This document shows positions 24,045 to 34,600 of a stretch of 64,000 bases of DNA, piece by piece. The DNA is from Orobanche coerulescens (lineage: Eukaryota; Streptophyta; Magnoliopsida; Lamiales; Orobanchaceae): positions 1-64,000 of the forward strand of contig JAWKAU010000254.1 in NCBI GenBank assembly GCA_033398695.1, in the 5' to 3' direction. A program made the position numbers and the translations under genes. How positions within the stretch are numbered: the stretch's first letter is position 1; each line of letters opens with the position of its first letter. Under the pieces are notes generated by a model. It was given only the letters and a program-made list of their open reading frames with translations. It was not told where the DNA came from and searched no databases.

Positions 24045-24079
24045 CCCGAATTATGACCAAAAATGAGTCATAATTCGGG
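24045..24079 (-). other. Perfect 13-bp stem hairpin in the LINE 3' UTR
   Basis: CCCGAATTATGAC (24045-24057) and GTCATAATTCGGG (24067-24079) are exact reverse complements around a 9-nt loop. The second unit has the related but imperfect pair CCGAATTATG (24177-24186) and CATAATCCGG (24200-24209), with one mismatch that becomes a G-U pair in the element's RNA. Confidence 0.85.
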
Positions 24080-24300
24080 TCCAAACATCGGATAAATCCA
24101 CGGCCCGCTAAAGAAATACAAAGTGCACCACAAATCGTGGGCTAATGTGCGGACCCATAGACCAAATAACTCAACACCGAATTATGACCAAAAATGGGCC
24201 ATAATCCGGGACATAAAAACTAAAGTGCCTACGGCCCGCTAGATCAGTACAAGGTGCACCACTAAAACCGTGGGCTAATGTGCGGACCCATAGGCAACCA
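24047..24300 (-). repeat. Tandem duplication in the LINE 3' UTR (period about 131-133 bp)
   Basis: CGAATTATGACCAAAAATG begins at 24047 and again at 24178. GTGGGCTAATGTGCGGACCC begins at 24137 and again at 24270. ACGGCCCGCTA and CAA(A/G)GTGCACCAC also occur once per unit. The two units differ by several substitutions and small indels, so the duplication predates this insertion. Confidence 0.9.
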
Positions 24301-24321
24301 ATCAATCGATTAAAATAAATC

Positions 24322-27300
24322 CTATCTAAATCTGAAGCACGGATAACCAAGCTGATCCATCCGTATAAGGGAGAGGAGAAACGGAGGAGCAGCATCGTAA
24401 GTATAAGTCTGAATGCCGAGGGACGACACGCCGAGCTCAGAAAGATAATCGGCTGGCCTGTTGCCCTCCCGGAAAATATGAGTGACTCTGAACTGAATAT
24501 CTCTGAGAATGTGTCGGATACGCATAAGAGTGTGACGAACCTGCCAAGAGCCCCGATGGCCAGATGATAGCAGGGTCACTACAGCAGCAGCATCAAGCTC
24601 AATCCAAATATGTCTCGATCTCTGGGAGGCAAGAATCAATCCGATTGCCAACGCCTGGACCTCAGCATCAAAACTCGAAGAGGCCTGAAAAGAGGAATGG
24701 AAAGCAAGAAGGAGCTCTCCGTGATGATCTCTAATCAGACCTCCCCCACCCGCAATCTGTGTGTCTCGATCGAACGAACCATCCGTGTTCAGCTTGATCC
24801 AAGGGGACTCGGGTCGAAGCCAAACCACCGGGACGGGGTGACGAGTCTGAGCAGGGGAAGATGTAGCTCGCTGGAAGCGATCAGGAGGCGAGCAGCCCGC
24901 CCAGAACTCAGAGCAAATAAGCCCCGCAGCAGCTAATAAAGCAACATGGCGCTCCACCTGCATAACAATATGAGAGGAAACAAAAGTAACCGCCCTATGC
25001 TTTGCACTATTCCTTTCTGTCCAGATGAACCATAAGATCAGACAAGGAATAATGAAAGTCGCGTGCCTAAAGTGTGTGCCGTGTGCGAAGAAACTCAGGA
25101 GCTCAAAAATATTCTGAGAATGGGGTAGGGATAAATGAGTCCAAGCGCCAAAATACTCCCACACGTCACGGGCCACATCACTCTCCAGGAAAAGGTGTGC
25201 AATGGTCTCGGTATGGTAGGTCTGGGTAAGGGTATGCGAGCAGCACAAACATCTAGAAGCCAAAGAAACGCCCCTCCTCTGTAGGATGTCATCAGTCGGG
25301 ATCCGACGCATGAGAAGTCGCCAAATAAACACCGAAATGGTCGGTGTGAGTAAGGCTGTCCATATGGCCCCGTAAATAAGATTAGCCTGACCCCTCACCC
25401 TGATGTGAGACCAAGCCGACGATAATGAGAACGCACCCGAAGAGGTAAGAGTCCAGCACATACTATCCGAATCCTCCTCGGCGATGGGAATCGCGGAGAT
25501 CTCCTGGATGAACTGAGGGGTAAATCCTAGCTCCTCTCCAACAATAGTCTCCAACCTACCCATGTCCCAAGACCCATCAACCCATAACTCATTAATTCTA
25601 AGATGGGGTCTACCAGAAACCTGACAATAAGAAGATATCGGCCTATCCCCAATCCAAGTATCGTCCCAAAAGCTGACCTCCCCACAGCCACGACCAAGAG
25701 TCCAACGAATGAACTCCTGGGCCTCAATACCGACGCGGAGGAGACGGCGCCAAGGGTGGCTGGCACGAGCTTTAAGAGCAGTACGCATAGGCGTATAAAG
25801 GCCAGCAGAGCAGTTTCTGCGCAGCATAAATTGCGCCCACAGAGACGTGCCCGCGCGAAGGCGCCACCAGAGCTTATAACTAAAAGCTCTCGCCATATCC
25901 GAAAGGCTCCGAATCCCGAGGCCTCCCTCAGAGACCGGACGACAAATCTGCCGCCAACTGACCCAATGCGTCTTCCTCTTTGGACCAACAGTACCCCAGA
26001 AATATCTCGCAATGATCTGCTCGAGTTCCTGGATAATGTACTGTAGGGGATCCAAAACCTGAAGCAGGTGAAGAGGAATCGTGCAGAGAGTGCTCTTAAT
26101 AAGAGCCAAACGGCCCCCAAAAGCAAGGTGGCGATGGGACCAACCAGAGATCCTATCCAACATCCGTTGCTTCACCCCAGCAAAGAGCTCACGTCTCTTA
26201 AAGCCTTTGTAAAGGGGCACACCTAGATAGGTGATGGGGAGATCGCCCTGGCGAAAACCAGTAAGGTCGTAAACTCTCTGATGCCAACGAGGCGCATGCT
26301 TGGGAGCGAGAATAAAAGTGCTCTTCTGGATACTAATCATCTGGCCCGAAGCCATAGAGTAGTGATCCAGGAGACGCATAAGATCAACAAGACCAACATC
26401 CACAGCCCGTGTGAATATAATGATGTCATCAGCGTAGGATAAGTGCAAGACGGGGAAAGGCCGTCCAGCCGTCCTATACCTCATCAAAGGATGATCTCGA
26501 ATGAAAGGATCCAAGCAGCGCGATAAATAATCAGCGGCAAGCACGAAGAGCGACGGAGAAATAGGGTCGCCCTGACGCAAACCCCGGCTAGAGGAAAAAT
26601 AGCCGGCCGGACTGCCGTTCACCAAAATGGAGAACGTGCAACTCTCGACGCAATGACGGATGAACAAAATCCATCTAGCCGGAAAACCCATCCTCACCAG
26701 AACCTCATGTAAAAAATGCCAGTGAACCCTATCATACGCCTTAGCCATATCAAGCTTTAGCGCAAGGTTCGGGACACCCTGATTGTCCGCGACGTGGAGG
26801 TCGTGAATAAGTTCTTGGGCCAAAAGTATATTATCAGTAATAACCCGCCCGTGAATAAATCCACTCTGGTTCGGAGAGATAATAAGAGGGAGGAGAGGAG
26901 CAAGCCGAGCGTTAGGGATTTTCGTGATAATCTTATTGGTCACATTACACAGACTAATAGGACGGTAATCTGACCAACCGCTCGGAACAGGCTTCTTCGG
27001 GATCAAGACGACCGTAGTCGTCGTGAAAGCCGGAGGCATAGGATGACCCTCAAAAAACTCGAGCACAGCCCCCTCCACGTCGGGAGATACAATCTCCCAA
27101 CTATGCTGAAAAAATAAAGAAGAGAACCCGTCAGGCCCAGAAGTGCTGTGAGGATCGATATCAAAAACCGCAGCACGAATCTCAAGGGGAGAGGGTGGGG
27201 CACACAAACTATCAGAATCAAAAGAAGAGGGGATAGAGGGAAAACAAGTGTCATCCGGGGGGACGAGAACATCACCATCGGATGTAAGCAGAGTCCTAAA

Positions 27301-28482
27301 GAAATTCACAGCGGATGATCTGATGTCCGACTCTACAGCGATCGTCGTACCACCATCCTCAATGCTGTGAATATGCGACTGACAACGTTTCTGCTTCGCA
27401 AAACACTGAAAGTATCGGGTGTTGCGCTCGCCCTCAGTAACCCAACGAACTGCGGCTTTTTGTTTCCAGAAATCTTCCTCCATAGAGAGACGAAGATGGT
27501 ACTCAGCACGAAAACAGTGCATAGCGGTTCTATTCTCCGGAGTAGGATCCGAATCATATCGCTGCTCGGCCTCGTCAGCAGCCCTCAAGGCCTCATCCAA
27601 CTTCGTATGAAGATTACCAAAAACAGACCAGTTCCACTGTTTTAGTCTACGCTTAACCCTAAGGAGTTTGGCCTGTAGGTTACACATGCCAGATAATCCA
27701 GTCGGTGTCAGCCAGACCTCCCTAATAGTGTCCAGGAATGTGTGATGCCGGACCCACATACTCTGGAAACGGAATAACGACTTATGACGAGTCGCGGAGA
27801 AGCGACACTGGATAAGAAGAGGCGCGTGGTCAGACCGAAGTCGAGGAAGGTGAGTGATGGTAGAGACCGCAAACACGTTCGACCATGCTTCATTAAATAA
27901 AGCACGATCTAGCCTTTCCCTCAGACCATTACGCTCCCAAGTGAAAATATCGCCCTCGCAGCCCGCATCAATCAACTCACAGTCAGCAATAGCCTGTGCG
28001 AAGTCCAGAATCTCTGGAGAACGGTCAGTGGTACTACCCTCGCGCTCATGTGAATGCAAGAAGATGTTGATGTCACCGCTGACTAGCCACGGCAACCCCT
28101 CTACTTCCAAAGCAATCTCACGGAGGGTATCCCAAAGGGCGTAACGACCAGCACGGTTAGTGCTGGCATAGACAAAGGTGACGTAAATCATCTGAGGAAG
28201 AAGGGAAGAAGAAATAGAAAGATGAAGGACTTGATCAATATCCAACAAAACTTGATGCTGAAAGTGGAGGGAAGAAAAAAACCAAATTTTGTTAGAACGA
28301 TTATAAAGTCCCGACGCATAACCTAAAGAACGAATATAAAAATCAAAATTAGCATTGGAACCCATGGGTTCTAAAATGCCAATAAAAGCAAACCTATACA
28401 CACGGTTGAGATGTCGAATGCGCTTCTGTGCTCCGGTGTTAGCCAGACCACGAGCGTTCCATGTAAGAATGGGTATCGACAT
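24322..28482 (-). CDS. LINE ORF2 polyprotein: endonuclease, reverse transcriptase, RNase H (1,386 aa)
   Basis: The protein nicks target DNA and copies the element RNA at the nick. Residues 1-230 are an APE-like endonuclease: TWNARG with N9, E38 in ILEP, GDIN at 136-139, RLDR at 190-193, SDH at 217-219. The reverse transcriptase follows: YRPIS at 506-510, NQSGFIHGR at 538-546, LKLDMAKAYDRVHW at 575-588, RQGDPISPSLF at 636-646, catalytic YADD at 683-686. A zf-RVT-like region lies at about 1015-1110 with C1078 and C1081. RNase H is C-terminal: TDGSF (D1234), E1274, D1297 and D1345 in NRPAD. Length and domain order fit plant L1-clade ORF2. The start is the ATG at 28482, two codons after an in-frame TAG that ends ORF1. 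There are no stops or frameshifts. One oddity: S1101 sits where HLFLxC family members usually have a cysteine. The protein is likely functional, but activity is inferred. Confidence 0.95.
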   Translation of the reverse strand: MSIPILTWNARGLANTGAQKRIRHLNRVYRFAFIGILEPMGSNANFDFYIRSLGYASGLYNRSNKIWFFSSLHFQHQVLLDIDQVLHLSISSSLLPQMIYVTFVYASTNRAGRYALWDTLREIALEVEGLPWLVSGDINIFLHSHEREGSTTDRSPEILDFAQAIADCELIDAGCEGDIFTWERNGLRERLDRALFNEAWSNVFAVSTITHLPRLRSDHAPLLIQCRFSATRHKSLFRFQSMWVRHHTFLDTIREVWLTPTGLSGMCNLQAKLLRVKRRLKQWNWSVFGNLHTKLDEALRAADEAEQRYDSDPTPENRTAMHCFRAEYHLRLSMEEDFWKQKAAVRWVTEGERNTRYFQCFAKQKRCQSHIHSIEDGGTTIAVESDIRSSAVNFFRTLLTSDGDVLVPPDDTCFPSIPSSFDSDSLCAPPSPLEIRAAVFDIDPHSTSGPDGFSSLFFQHSWEIVSPDVEGAVLEFFEGHPMPPAFTTTTVVLIPKKPVPSGWSDYRPISLCNVTNKIITKIPNARLAPLLPLIISPNQSGFIHGRVITDNILLAQELIHDLHVADNQGVPNLALKLDMAKAYDRVHWHFLHEVLVRMGFPARWILFIRHCVESCTFSILVNGSPAGYFSSSRGLRQGDPISPSLFVLAADYLSRCLDPFIRDHPLMRYRTAGRPFPVLHLSYADDIIIFTRAVDVGLVDLMRLLDHYSMASGQMISIQKSTFILAPKHAPRWHQRVYDLTGFRQGDLPITYLGVPLYKGFKRRELFAGVKQRMLDRISGWSHRHLAFGGRLALIKSTLCTIPLHLLQVLDPLQYIIQELEQIIARYFWGTVGPKRKTHWVSWRQICRPVSEGGLGIRSLSDMARAFSYKLWWRLRAGTSLWAQFMLRRNCSAGLYTPMRTALKARASHPWRRLLRVGIEAQEFIRWTLGRGCGEVSFWDDTWIGDRPISSYCQVSGRPHLRINELWVDGSWDMGRLETIVGEELGFTPQFIQEISAIPIAEEDSDSMCWTLTSSGAFSLSSAWSHIRVRGQANLIYGAIWTALLTPTISVFIWRLLMRRIPTDDILQRRGVSLASRCLCCSHTLTQTYHTETIAHLFLESDVARDVWEYFGAWTHLSLPHSQNIFELLSFFAHGTHFRHATFIIPCLILWFIWTERNSAKHRAVTFVSSHIVMQVERHVALLAAAGLICSEFWAGCSPPDRFQRATSSPAQTRHPVPVVWLRPESPWIKLNTDGSFDRDTQIAGGGGLIRDHHGELLLAFHSSFQASSSFDAEVQALAIGLILASQRSRHIWIELDAAAVVTLLSSGHRGSWQVRHTLMRIRHILRDIQFRVTHIFREGNRPADYLSELGVSSLGIQTYTYDAAPPFLLSLIRMDQLGYPCFRFR

Positions 28483-28485
28483 AAA

Positions 28486-28542
28486 CTAAACAACCGACTC
28501 AGGCGGAGACCTAGGACGCTGGCTGGAGCGGCCCCGTCTCCG
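28486..28542 (-). pseudogene. C-terminal remnant of LINE ORF1 (18 codons and stop)
   Basis: In frame with ORF2 and directly upstream of it, 18 codons read RRRGRSSQRPRSPPESVV and end in TAG (28488-28486). TTT and then the ORF2 ATG follow. The basic, Ser/Pro-rich composition fits the tail of an RNA-binding ORF1 protein. The rest, including any CCHC knuckle, is cut off by the 5' truncation at 28544. The assignment rests on position and composition only. Confidence 0.6.
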
Positions 28543-28544
28543 AG

Positions 28545-28984
28545 AGGCCTACGACATGAGGTGAGATCGATACGATAATCGTCAATTTTGTGGACACTTC
28601 CGGATGTTTTTTGCCGTTTCTCAATTGTTGTTCCTCCATTGTTTTGGCCATATCTCCTTTGTTATTCGTCCGATTGGGTCGAATCAAGCGGCGTTGGATC
28701 AAAATTTGATTCCCGGATTCATGGTGAGAGGCTCAAATAAAAGGAAGGGCACATTCTGGGATATATTCGGCGGATCTACATGTGATAGACTCTTGCAAAT
28801 AACAAAATCTCATCACGGGACACTATAAATAAATATCCGTGCGATCCTGAACAAAAAAATTGAATTTTTATTTCGAAAATTTTTCAGGTGATTTTCCCTA
28901 GGGGTACCCCTAGGGTAAATGATCGAAAGTTGGAAATTTTGGATTCCGGTTCGTAATCGATATTTGATCACATAAAGATATAGG
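28545..28984 (+). repeat. 3' part of the LINE-interrupted satellite monomer
   Basis: Satellite resumes at AGGCCTACGACAT and continues to the next monomer at 28985. Together with 23722-23934 this gives about 653 bp, or about 660 bp once the 7 missing target bases are added. That is the length of the 22497 monomer, and it shares that monomer's GGATCAAAATTTG junction and CTACATGTGATAG variant. Confidence 0.95.
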
Positions 28985-31608
28985 TCTTCGAATAAGGTTT
29001 CTAACGCTTCGAGAATCGTCCCAATAGGATAAGTAATGAAGGAGATATGGTCAAAACAGCTTTACGGTAAAGGCACAGGACATGGGGCGAGATCGATACG
29101 ATAATCGTCAATTTTGTGGACACTTAGGATGTTTTTGCCGTTTCTCAATTGCTGTTCCTCCATTGTTTTGGCCATATCTCCTTCTTTATTCGTCCGATTG
29201 GGTCGAATCAAGCGGCGTTGGATCGATTATTCAAAGTACTATAGATCTAAAAAAATCAAAATCGAAATTTCATTCCCGGATTCATGGTGAGAGGCTCAAA
29301 TAAAAGGAAGGGCACATTCTGGGATATATTCGGTGGATCTACAGGTGATAGACTCTTGCAAATAACAAAATCTCATCACGGGACACTATAAATAAATATC
29401 CGTGCAATCCTGGACAAAAAAATTGAATTTTTATTTCGAAAATTTTTCAGGTAATTTTCCCTAGGGGAAATGATCGAAAGTTGGAAATTTTGGATTCCGG
29501 TTCATAATCGATATTTGATCACATAAAGTTATAGGTCTTCGAATAAGGTTTCTAACACTTCGAGAATCGTCCCAATCGGATAAGTAACCAAGGAGATATG
29601 GTCAAAACAGTTTCTGGTAAAAGTGAGGCCACGACGACGCAATTAGAGGAGGCCCCCGATGAGCTTCTTTTTCCGGCACATGCCACCGTTTCAGAAATAT
29701 CTCCTTCGTTATTTATCGGATTGGGTCGATTCTTGCTGCTATGGGAGGCTAATTCAAAGGCCTACGACATGGGGCTAGATCGAAACGATAATCGTCAATT
29801 TTGTGGACACTTCCGGATTTTTTTGCCGTTTCTCAATTGGTGTTCCTCCATTGTTTTGGCCATATCTCCTCCGTTATTCGTCTGATTGGGTCGAATCAAG
29901 CGGCGTTGGAAAGATTATTCAAATTACTATAAATATAAAAAATTAAAATCGAAATTTGATTTCCGTATTCATGGTGAGAGGCTCAAATAAAAGGAAGGGC
30001 ACATTCTGGGATATATTCGGCGGATCTACAGGTGATAGACTCTTGCAAATAACAAAATCTCATCACAGGACACTATAAATAAATATTAGTGCAATCCTCG
30101 ACAAAAAAATTGAATTTTTATTTCGAAAATTTTTTAGGTGATTTTCCCTAGGGGAAATGATCGAAAGTTGGAAATTTTGCATTCCGATTCGTAATCGATA
30201 TTCGATCACATAAAGTTATAGGTCTTCGAATAAGGTTTCTAATGCTTCGAGAATCGTCCCAAACAGATAAGTAACGAAGGAGATATGGTCAAAACAGTTT
30301 CTGGTAAAAGTGAGGCCACGACGACGCAATTAGAGGAGGCCCCCGATGAGCTTCTTTTTCCGGCACATGCCACCATTTCGGCAATATCTCCTTAGTTATT
30401 TATCGGATTGGGTCGATTCTTGCTGATATGGGAGGCTAATTCAAAGGCCTACGACATGGGGCGAGATCGATACGATAATCGTCAATTTTGTGGACACTTC
30501 CGGATGTTTTTTGCCGTTTCTCAATTGCTGTTCCTCCATTGTTTTAGCCATATCTCCTTCGTTATTCGTCCGATTGGGTCGAATCAAGCGGCGTTGGATC
30601 GATTATTCAAAGTACTATAGGTCTAAAAAATCAAAATCGAAATTTGATTCCCGGATTCATGGTGAGAGGCTCAAATAAAAGGAAGGGCACATTCTGGGAT
30701 ATATTCGGCGGATCTACAGGTGATAGACTCTTGCAAATAACAAAATCTCATCACGGGACACTATAAATAAATATCCGTTCAATTCTGGACAAAAAATTTG
30801 AATTTTTATTTCGAAAATTTTTGAGGTAATTTTCCCTAGGGGTACCCTAGGGGAAATGATCGAAAGTTGGAAATTTTGGATTCCGGTTCATAATCGATAT
30901 TTGATCACATAAAGTTATAGGTCTTCGAATAAGGTTTCTAACACTTCGAGAATCGTCCCAATCGGATAAGTAACCAAGGAGATATGGTCAAAACAGTTTC
31001 TGGTAAAAGTGAGGCCAAGACGACGCAATTAGAGGAGGCCCCCGATGAGCTTCTTTTTCCGGCACATGCCACCGTTTCGGCAATATCTCCTTCGTTATTT
31101 ATCGGATTGGGTCGATTCTTGCTGCTATGGGAGGCTAATTCAAAGGCCTACGACATGGGGCGAGATCGATACGATAATCGTCAATTTTGTGGACACTTCC
31201 GGATTTTTTTGCCGTTTCTCAATTGCTGTTCCTCCATTGTTTTGGCCATATCTCCTTCGTTATTCGTCCGATTGGGTCGAATCAAGCGGCGTTGGAAAGA
31301 TTATTCAAAGTACTATAGATCTAAAAAATCAAAATCGAAATTTGATTTCCGTATTCATGGTGAGAGGCTCAAGTAAAAGGAAGGGCACATTCTGAGATAT
31401 ATTCGGCGGATCTACAGGTGATAGACTCTTGCAAATAACAAAATCTCATCACACGACACTATAAATAAATATTAGTGCAATCCTCGACAAAAAAATTGAA
31501 TTTTTATTTCGAAAATTTTTTAGGTGATTTTCCCTAGGGGAAATGATCGAAAGTTGGAAATTTTGGATTCCGATTCGTAATCGATATTTGATCACATAAA
31601 GTTATAGG
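28985..31608 (+). repeat. Satellite array block: four monomers, partial HOR
   Basis: Monomers start at 28985, 29536, 30223 and 30922 (551, 687, 699, 687 bp). The first three follow the same type order as 32271, 32834 and 33522 (module-b-deleted, palindrome-collapsed, full with CTGATATGGG or CTAATATGGG). They look like an incomplete upstream copy of the next HOR. Confidence 0.85.
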
Positions 31609-34600
31609 TCTTCGGATAAGGTTTATAACACTTCGAGAATCGTCCCAATCGGATAAGTAACCACGGAGATATGGTCAAAACAGTTTCTGGTAAAAGTGAG
31701 GCCACGACGACGCAATTAGAGGAGGCCCCCGATGAGCTTCTTTTTCTGACACATGCCACCGTTTCGGCAATATCTCCTTCGTTATTTATCGTATTGGGTC
31801 GATTATTGCTTCTATGGGAGGTTAATTCAAAGGCCTACGACATGGGGCGAGATCGATAGGATAATCGTCAATTTTGTGGACACTTCCGGATGTTTTTTGC
31901 CGTTTCTCAATTGCTGTTCCTCCATTGTTTTGGCCATATCTCCTTATTTATTCGTCCGATTGGGTCGAATCAAGCGGCGTTGGATCAAAATTTGATTCCC
32001 AGATTCATGGTGAGAGGCTCAAATAAAAGGAAGGGCACATTCTGGGATATATTCGGCGGATCTACATGTGATAGACTATTGCAAATAACAAAATCTCATC
32101 ACGGGACACTATAAATAAATATCTGTGCGATCCTGGACAAAAAAATTGAATTTTTATTTCGAAAAATTTTCAGGTGATTTTCCCTAGGGGTACCCCTAGG
32201 GGAAATGATCGAAAGTTGGAAATTTTGGATTCCGGTTCGTAATCGATATTTGATCACATAAAGATATAGGTCTTCGAATAAGGTTTCTAACGCTTCGAGA
32301 ATCGTCCCAATCGGATAAGTAATGAAGGAGATATGGTCAAAACAGTTTCTGGTAAAAGGCCTACGACATGGGGCGAGATCGATACGATAATCGTCAATTT
32401 TGTGGACACTTCCGGATGTTTTTGCCGTTTCTCAATTGCTGTTCCTCCATTGTTTTGGCCATATCTCCTTCTTTATTCGTCCGATTGGGTCGAATCAAGC
32501 GGCGTTGGATCGATTATTCAAAGTACTATAGATCTAAAAAAATCAAAATTGAAATTTGATTCCCGGATTCATGGTGAGAGGCTCAAATAAAAGGAAGGGC
32601 ACATTCTGGGATATATTCGGCGGATCTACAGGTGATAGACTCTTGCAAATAACAAAATCTCATCACGGGAAACTATAAATAAATATCCGTGCAATCCTGG
32701 ACAAAAAAATTGAATTTTTATTTCGAAAATTTTTGAGGTAATTTTCCCTAGGGGTACCCTAGGGGAAATGATCGAAAGTTGGAAATTTTGGATTCCGGTT
32801 CATAATCGATATTTGATCACATAAAGTTATAGGTCTTCGAATAAGGTTTATAACACTTCGAGAATCGTCCCAATCGGATAAGTAACCAAGGAGATATGGT
32901 CAAAACAGTTTCTGGTAAAAGTGAGGCCACGACGACGCAATTAGAGGAGGCCCCCGATGAGCTTCTTTTTCCGACACATGCCACCGTTTCGGCAATATCT
33001 CCTTCGTTATTTATCGGATTGGGTCGATTCTTGCTGCTATGGGAGGCTAATTCAAAGGCCTACGACATGGGGCGAGATCGATACGATAATCGTCAATTTT
33101 GTGGACACTTCCGGATGTTTTTTGCCGTTTCTCAATTGCTGTTCCTCCATTGTTTTGGCCATATCTCCTCCGTTATTCGTCCGATTGGGTCGAGTCAAGC
33201 AGCGTTGGAAAGATTATTCAAATTACTATAGATCTAAAAAATCAAAATCGAAATTTGATTTTCGTATTCATGGTGAGAGGCTCAAATAAAAGGAAGGGCA
33301 CATTCTGGGATATATTCGGCGGATCTACAGGTGATAGACTCTTGCAAATAACAAAATCTCATCACAGGACACTATAAATAAATATTCGTGCAATCCTCGA
33401 CAAAAAAATTGAATTTTTATTTCGAAAAATTTTTAGGTGATTTTCCCTAGGGGAAATGATCGAAAGTTGGAAATTTTGGATTCCGATTCGTAATCGATAT
33501 TTGATCACATAAAGTTATAGGTATTCGAATAAGGTTTCTAACGCTTCGAGAATCGTCCCAATCGGATAAGTAACGAAGGAGATATGGTCAAAACAGTTTC
33601 TGGTAAAAGTGAGGCCACGACGACGCAATTAGAGGAGGCCCCCGATGAGCTTCTTTTTCCGGCACATGCCACCATTTCGGCAATATCTCCTTAGTTATTT
33701 ATCGGAATGGGTCGATTCTTGCTAATATGGGAGGCTAATTCAAAGGCCTACGACATGGGGCGAGATCGATACGATAATCGTCAATTTTGTGGACACTTCC
33801 GGATGTTTTTTGCCGTTTCTCAATTGCTGTTCCTCCATTGTTTTGGCCATATCTCCTTCGTTATTCGTCCGATTGGGTCGAATCAAGCTGCGTTGGATCA
33901 ATTATTCAAAGTACTATAGATCTAAAAAATCAAAATCGAAATTTGATTCCCGGATTCATGGTGAGAGGCTCAAATAAAAGGAAGGGCACATTCTGGGATA
34001 TATTCGGCGGATCTACAGGTGATAGACTCTTGCAAATAAGAAAATCTCATCACGGGACACTATAAATAAATATCCGTGCAATCCTGGACAAAAAAATTGA
34101 ATTTTTATTTCGAAAATTTTTCAGGTACTTTTCCCTAGGGGTACCCTAGGGGAAATGATCGAAAGTTGGAAATTTTGGATTCCGGTTCATAATCAATATT
34201 TGACCACATAAAGTTATAGGTCTTCGAATAAGGTTTCTAACAGTTCAAGAATCATCCCAATCGGATAAGTAACCAAGGAGATATGGTCAAAACAGTTTCT
34301 GGTAAAAGTGAGGCCACGACGACGCAATTAGAGGTGGCCCCCGATGAGCTTCTTTTTCCGACACATGCCACCGTTTCGACAATATCTTCTTCGTTATTTA
34401 TCGTATTGGGTCGATTATTGCTTCTATGGGAGGTTAATTCAAAGGCCTACGACATGGGGCGAGATCGATACGATAATCGTCAATTTTGTGGACACTTCCG
34501 GATGTTTTTTGCCGTTTCTCAATTGTTGTTCCTCCATTGTTTTGGCCATATCTCCTTCTTTATTCGTCCAATTGGGTCGAATCAAGCGGCGTTGGATCGA

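Larger units (their letters stand above)
23955..24321 (-). other. 3' untranslated region of the LINE
   Basis: This 367-bp stretch lies between the ORF2 stop and the A tail. It holds a tandem duplication (24047-24300), a strong hairpin in one unit and a degraded one in the other, and a small hairpin near the tail. I see no coding sequence and no canonical AATAAA signal on the element's strand. Confidence 0.85.
23935..28544 (-). mobile_element. Non-LTR retrotransposon (plant L1-clade LINE), 5'-truncated, ORF2 intact
   Basis: The element is about 4.6 kb in minus orientation. From its 3' end it has a 20-nt A tail (23935-23954), a 3' UTR (23955-24321), a complete ORF2 (24322-28482) and the last 18 codons of ORF1. 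The 5' UTR and the rest of ORF1 are absent, as expected when target-primed reverse transcription stops early. Satellite flanks identify both ends. There is no target-site duplication. The plus strand appears nicked at GGTT/AATT, matching the TT/AA preference of L1-type endonucleases, and about 7 bp (AATTCAA) are lost on the other side. No long terminal repeats or terminal inverted repeats are seen. With no ORF1, this copy could move only if ORF1 protein were supplied from elsewhere. Confidence 0.96.

Noticed and set aside
25527..26126. 199-codon minus-strand ORF inside the LINE, and several shorter ORFs on both strands there
   Set aside because: They lie within the intact ORF2 in other frames and show no recognisable domain.
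23935..28544. LTR retrotransposon
   Set aside because: There are no terminal repeats, no gag-protease-integrase order, and the element ends in poly(A) with an N-terminal APE-type endonuclease.
28511..28702. Minus-strand ORF of 63 codons across the LINE-satellite junction
   Set aside because: It is a chance chimera: most codons are antisense satellite and the last ten are LINE 5' sequence in a frame different from ORF1 and ORF2.
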